NCBI RefSeq assembly: GCF_018130785.1
Contig: NZ_JAFCJT010000002.1
Span: 868,001-932,000 of the forward strand
Origin: Bradyrhizobium liaoningense
GTDB lineage: Bacteria; Pseudomonadota; Alphaproteobacteria; Rhizobiales; Xanthobacteraceae
Direction: 5' to 3'
DNA length: 64,000 bases
The first letter of the stretch is position 1. Every line of letters begins with the position of its first letter. Under the pieces are notes generated by a model. The model was given only the letters and a program-made list of their open reading frames with translations, had not been told where the DNA came from and did not search any database. Position numbers and translations under genes: made by a program. This document shows, piece after piece, positions 61,846-64,000 of the stretch.

Positions 61846-62472
61846 ATGAACAGTCTGAGAGTTTTGAGCACCGTCGCAGCCGTGGCGCTCGTTATCCCGT
61901 TGGCGACGCCGAGCTTCGCCCAGGGCCGTGGCGGCCATGGCGGCGGTGGCGGCGCCCATTTTGGCGGCGGCGGTGGCGGCGCTCACTTCGGCGGTGGCGG
62001 CGCGCGCATGGGCGGCGGTGGATTCGGCGGCGGTGCACGGATGGGTGGCGGCGGCGGCAATTTCGCAGCCGGAGCCATGCGCCCGAGCGCCGGCCTAGCC
62101 ATGCGTCCGACCGCAGGAGCCACGTTTAGTGGCGGCGGCGGCCGTCCGCTCGCAGTCGCGGGTAACAACTGGCGCGGCGGCGGCGGCAACTGGCACGGTG
62201 GCGGCTGGCGTCGTCACGGCGGCGGCTTCTGGCCGGGCGTCGCAGCCGGTGCTGCGATCGGCGGCCTCGGCTCCTATGCCTATTACGGTGGCGGGTACTA
62301 CAACGATCCCTATTACTATGGCGACGACAGCTACTATGACGAGCCGTCGGTCGCGGTGGTGCCGGACAGCGGCGGTGACTCGTCGGCTTATTGCGCGCAG
62401 CGCTTCAAGTCCTACGATCCGGCCTCGGGCACGTATCTTGGCTATGACGGCCAGCGACATCCCTGCCCGTAA
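61846..62472 (+). CDS. BA14K family secreted glycine-rich protein
   Basis: Exported protein of 208 aa. The signal peptide is about 1-26 (ending PSFAQ). Residues about 27-150 are Gly/His-rich with GGGGAHFGGGG units. A hydrophobic segment (FWPGVAAGAAIGGLGSYAYY) and a Tyr/Asp-rich stretch follow. The end is the BA14K signature YCAQRFKSYDPASGTYLGYD then GQRHPCP. The BA14K family was named after a Brucella lectin-like antigen; function in other rhizobia is unclear. AAAAGGAG precedes the ATG. The frame is open far upstream over the NDUFA12 gene, but that part is shadow. Confidence 0.92.
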   Translation: MNSLRVLSTVAAVALVIPLATPSFAQGRGGHGGGGGAHFGGGGGGAHFGGGGARMGGGGFGGGARMGGGGGNFAAGAMRPSAGLAMRPTAGATFSGGGGRPLAVAGNNWRGGGGNWHGGGWRRHGGGFWPGVAAGAAIGGLGSYAYYGGGYYNDPYYYGDDSYYDEPSVAVVPDSGGDSSAYCAQRFKSYDPASGTYLGYDGQRHPCP

Positions 62473-62494
62473 GCAGATCGACAACGCTTGAAGG

Positions 62495-62525
62495 AAGAGG
62501 CGTCGCAGCGGTGCGGCGCCTCTTT
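62495..62525 (+). terminator. Terminator after BA14K
   Basis: Thirteen-bp stem AAGAGGCGTCGCA (one G-U pair) with GCGG loop and TTT, 22 bp after the stop. Confidence 0.85.
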
Positions 62526-62562
62526 CATTTGTCGCGCGCTCTTCTTCATTTGTCGCGCGCTC
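62524..62562 (+). repeat. Tandem direct repeat TTCATTTGTCGCGCGCTC
   Basis: Two identical 18-bp units (62524-62541 and 62545-62562) with a 21-bp period, followed by a partial related unit and by an 8-bp inverted repeat CTCGCGCA-TCT-TGCGCGAG at 62583-62601. It lies between a terminator and the promoter of the response regulator gene. Confidence 0.8.
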
Positions 62563-62674
62563 ATCGCCTGTTTCGCGCGCAGCTCGCGCATCTTGCGCGA
62601 GGGTCTCTATCATGCGAGCGCGAAGGGACCTCTATTCACCGCACCGTGCATATCTACAATGATCCAATCCCAAA

Positions 62675-62702
62675 TTGACCAGTCCCGCGATTCGCCTATA
62701 TC
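62675..62702 (+). promoter_or_regulatory. Candidate sigma-70 promoter of the response regulator operon
   Basis: TTGACC (62675-62680), 16-bp spacer, TATATC (62697-62702). Start near 62709, about 33 nt before the ATG at 62742. Confidence 0.5.
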
Positions 62703-62741
62703 ACCGATGAATGTTGGGACTTCGATCTACTGGGAAATGTC

Positions 62742-63155
62742 ATGCCGCGTATCCTCGTGGTGGATGACGATCCGATGGTCGGCGCGACCATCGAGGTCCT
62801 GCTCCAACGTCAGGGCTTCGATGTCACGATGGCTGACGGCGGAGAAACGGGTCTGGCTGCGCTCGAAGCGCAGACGTTTGACGTGATGCTGGTCGACATC
62901 TTCATGCCGCACATGCGCGGCTTCGAATCCATCCGCATCTTTCACGAGCGCGCTCCGGCGATCCCTCTGATCGCGATGTCCGGCTACGCCTTCGCCGCGT
63001 CTGCCTCGCCCTCCCCCGATTTCCTCCGCATGGCGCTGGAACTCGGCGCGACACGCTGCCTGCGCAAGCCGTTCACGCCGGACGCGCTATTGACCACGAT
63101 CCGGGAATGCCTCGGCGAGGCCACGCAGCCGAAGGACAAGAAAGAAGCACCTTGA
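62742..63155 (+). CDS. Single-domain response regulator
   Basis: CheY-like receiver of 137 aa without an output domain. Acidic residues VVDDDP, the phospho-Asp in MLVDIFMPHMRG, the Ser in IAMSGYAF and the Lys in CLRKPFTPDA are present. A slight insertion (AASASPSPDF) separates the Ser strand from the last helix. It overlaps the downstream CHASE3 kinase by 4 nt (TTGA), so the pair should form one relay system. Confidence 0.93.
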   Translation: MPRILVVDDDPMVGATIEVLLQRQGFDVTMADGGETGLAALEAQTFDVMLVDIFMPHMRGFESIRIFHERAPAIPLIAMSGYAFAASASPSPDFLRMALELGATRCLRKPFTPDALLTTIRECLGEATQPKDKKEAP

Positions 63156-64000
63156 TCCCAACGCAGCGCGTCATTCTCGGTGCTGGACTCGCAATCCTCC
63201 TGATCATCACCGCCGCCTCGATCGGACTCGACGTCAAGTCGCGGTCCGATGCCGCCTGGGTCAATCACACCGTCGAGGCGCTGAAGAAGATCTCCGATCT
63301 GCGCGTGCTGATGCGCCGCGCCGAGAGCGCCGCGCGCGGCTACGAGATCTATCGCAACCCGAGCTTCAGCGACGAATTCGAGGCTGTGCACGCCCAGATC
63401 GCGCCGGCACTCGCCGACCTCAAGCGTAGCTTGCGTGACAATCCCGATCAGGTCGCGCTGTTGGAGGGCACCGAGCCGCTGGCGCTGCGCCGGATCGAGA
63501 TCGCCGCAGAAGTGATGCGCCTGCGCGCCGGGAACGACCAGGCCGGCGTTGCCGCGCTCCAGGGCAAGGCCGAGGGCCGCGGCCTCATGGACACGGTGAT
63601 GGGCAATCTCGATCATCTGAGCGCGGAGGAAGAGCGGTTGCTCGCCGCACGCTCCCAGAATTCCCGCCGCACCGGCATCGTGCTGCTCGGCATCGACGTG
63701 ATCGGCGCGCTGGTGATCCTGCTGCTGGTCGCAATGCTGATGCGCGAGAGCCAGCGCACCACGGGCGCGCTGAAGAGCACGCTGCTCGAGACCACGGCGG
63801 CCAACCAGCAACTCGAGGCGGCGGTCGCCGAGCGCACCAAGCATCTCGTCAACGCGCATGACGAGCTGCGCCTGTCGATCAACGTGCTCCAGAGCACGTT
63901 CCACAGCATGGCCGAGGCCGTGCTGGTGATCGACGCCGAGGGCACCGTCCTTCTGTCCAATCCGGCCGCGGAGCGCATGTTGCTGCATCGCGCCGGCATG
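63152..64000 (+). CDS. CHASE3/PAS sensor kinase (3' end outside window)
   Basis: The first 283 codons of a membrane sensor. The start is a TTG at 63152 overlapping the receiver's stop. TM1 at about 8-24, a CHASE3 domain at about 28-170 (LKKISDLRVLMRRAESAARG), TM2 at about 182-203, a coiled-coil (TAANQQLEAAVAERTKHLVN), then the beginning of a PAS domain (FHSMAEAVLVIDAEGTVLLS). The kinase part should lie beyond base 64000. The layout mirrors the kinase at 49891, so the window holds two related CHASE3 systems. Confidence 0.9.
   Translation, partial: MIPTQRVILGAGLAILLIITAASIGLDVKSRSDAAWVNHTVEALKKISDLRVLMRRAESAARGYEIYRNPSFSDEFEAVHAQIAPALADLKRSLRDNPDQVALLEGTEPLALRRIEIAAEVMRLRAGNDQAGVAALQGKAEGRGLMDTVMGNLDHLSAEEERLLAARSQNSRRTGIVLLGIDVIGALVILLLVAMLMRESQRTTGALKSTLLETTAANQQLEAAVAERTKHLVNAHDELRLSINVLQSTFHSMAEAVLVIDAEGTVLLSNPAAERMLLHRAGM

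Overview
The window is high-GC, densely coded alphaproteobacterial chromosome, most probably Bradyrhizobium or a close Bradyrhizobiaceae relative. The reasons are a BA14K protein, a DUF1236 protein, NDUFA12, GGAAC-N16-CGTT (EcfG-type) promoters, rhizobial intergenic palindromes and the accBC/aat/DUF2155 neighbourhood. No rRNA, tRNA, IS element, phage gene or CRISPR array was recognised.

Layout. 1-14.6 kb: anmK (cut by the window edge), tyrS, an MFS transporter, a DoxX protein, a chemotaxis receptor, a giant AsmA/YhdP-like protein, a lysine-tailed peroxiredoxin, an M23 peptidase and a DUF5666/DUF6502 pair. 14.6-20.3 kb: a compact surface-polysaccharide operon made of a 53-aa membrane peptide, a glycosyltransferase fused to an ABC-2 permease, its ATPase, a second glycosyltransferase and an O-antigen ligase-like protein. 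The ligase ends in a copy of the C-terminus of the M23 peptidase encoded 8 kb upstream. 20.3-25 kb: an unrecognised 727-aa membrane protein, an orphan ABC binding protein and an EamA exporter. 25-35 kb: a dehydrogenase, prfB with its programmed +1 frameshift, PBP1A, an amidase, and RNase E with a very long leader and a His/Asp-rich insert. 35-43.6 kb: metabolic, transport and regulatory genes (a FAD oxidase, a TPR/GT9 protein, an XRE regulator divergent from an epimerase, dctA, bioY, an aminotransferase).

43.8-54.7 kb: envelope quality control (an M48 protease and a DsbA-like protein), a stress-type DUF1236 gene with an EcfG promoter, aroQ-accB-accC, then a three-gene phosphorelay (CHASE3 kinase, receiver protein, receiver-HisKA_2 kinase) behind a second EcfG promoter, then aat and DUF2155. 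54.9-60.8 kb: an accessory block (esterase, BASS-like transporter, metallo-hydrolase, methyltransferase, GlxA-type regulator, DJ-1/PfpI enzyme). It contains a 69-bp relic of a glxA-like gene joined to the end of the methyltransferase. 61-64 kb: NDUFA12, BA14K, and a receiver protein with a CHASE3/PAS sensor kinase cut by the window end.

Common themes are the cell envelope (peptidoglycan recycling and synthesis, polysaccharide export, lipid transfer, disulphide and protease quality control) and stress signalling. The most unusual items are the glycosyltransferase-permease fusion, the ligase-M23 tail chimera, the glxA relic, the two EcfG promoters and the array of TTCCCA boxes over the polysaccharide promoter.
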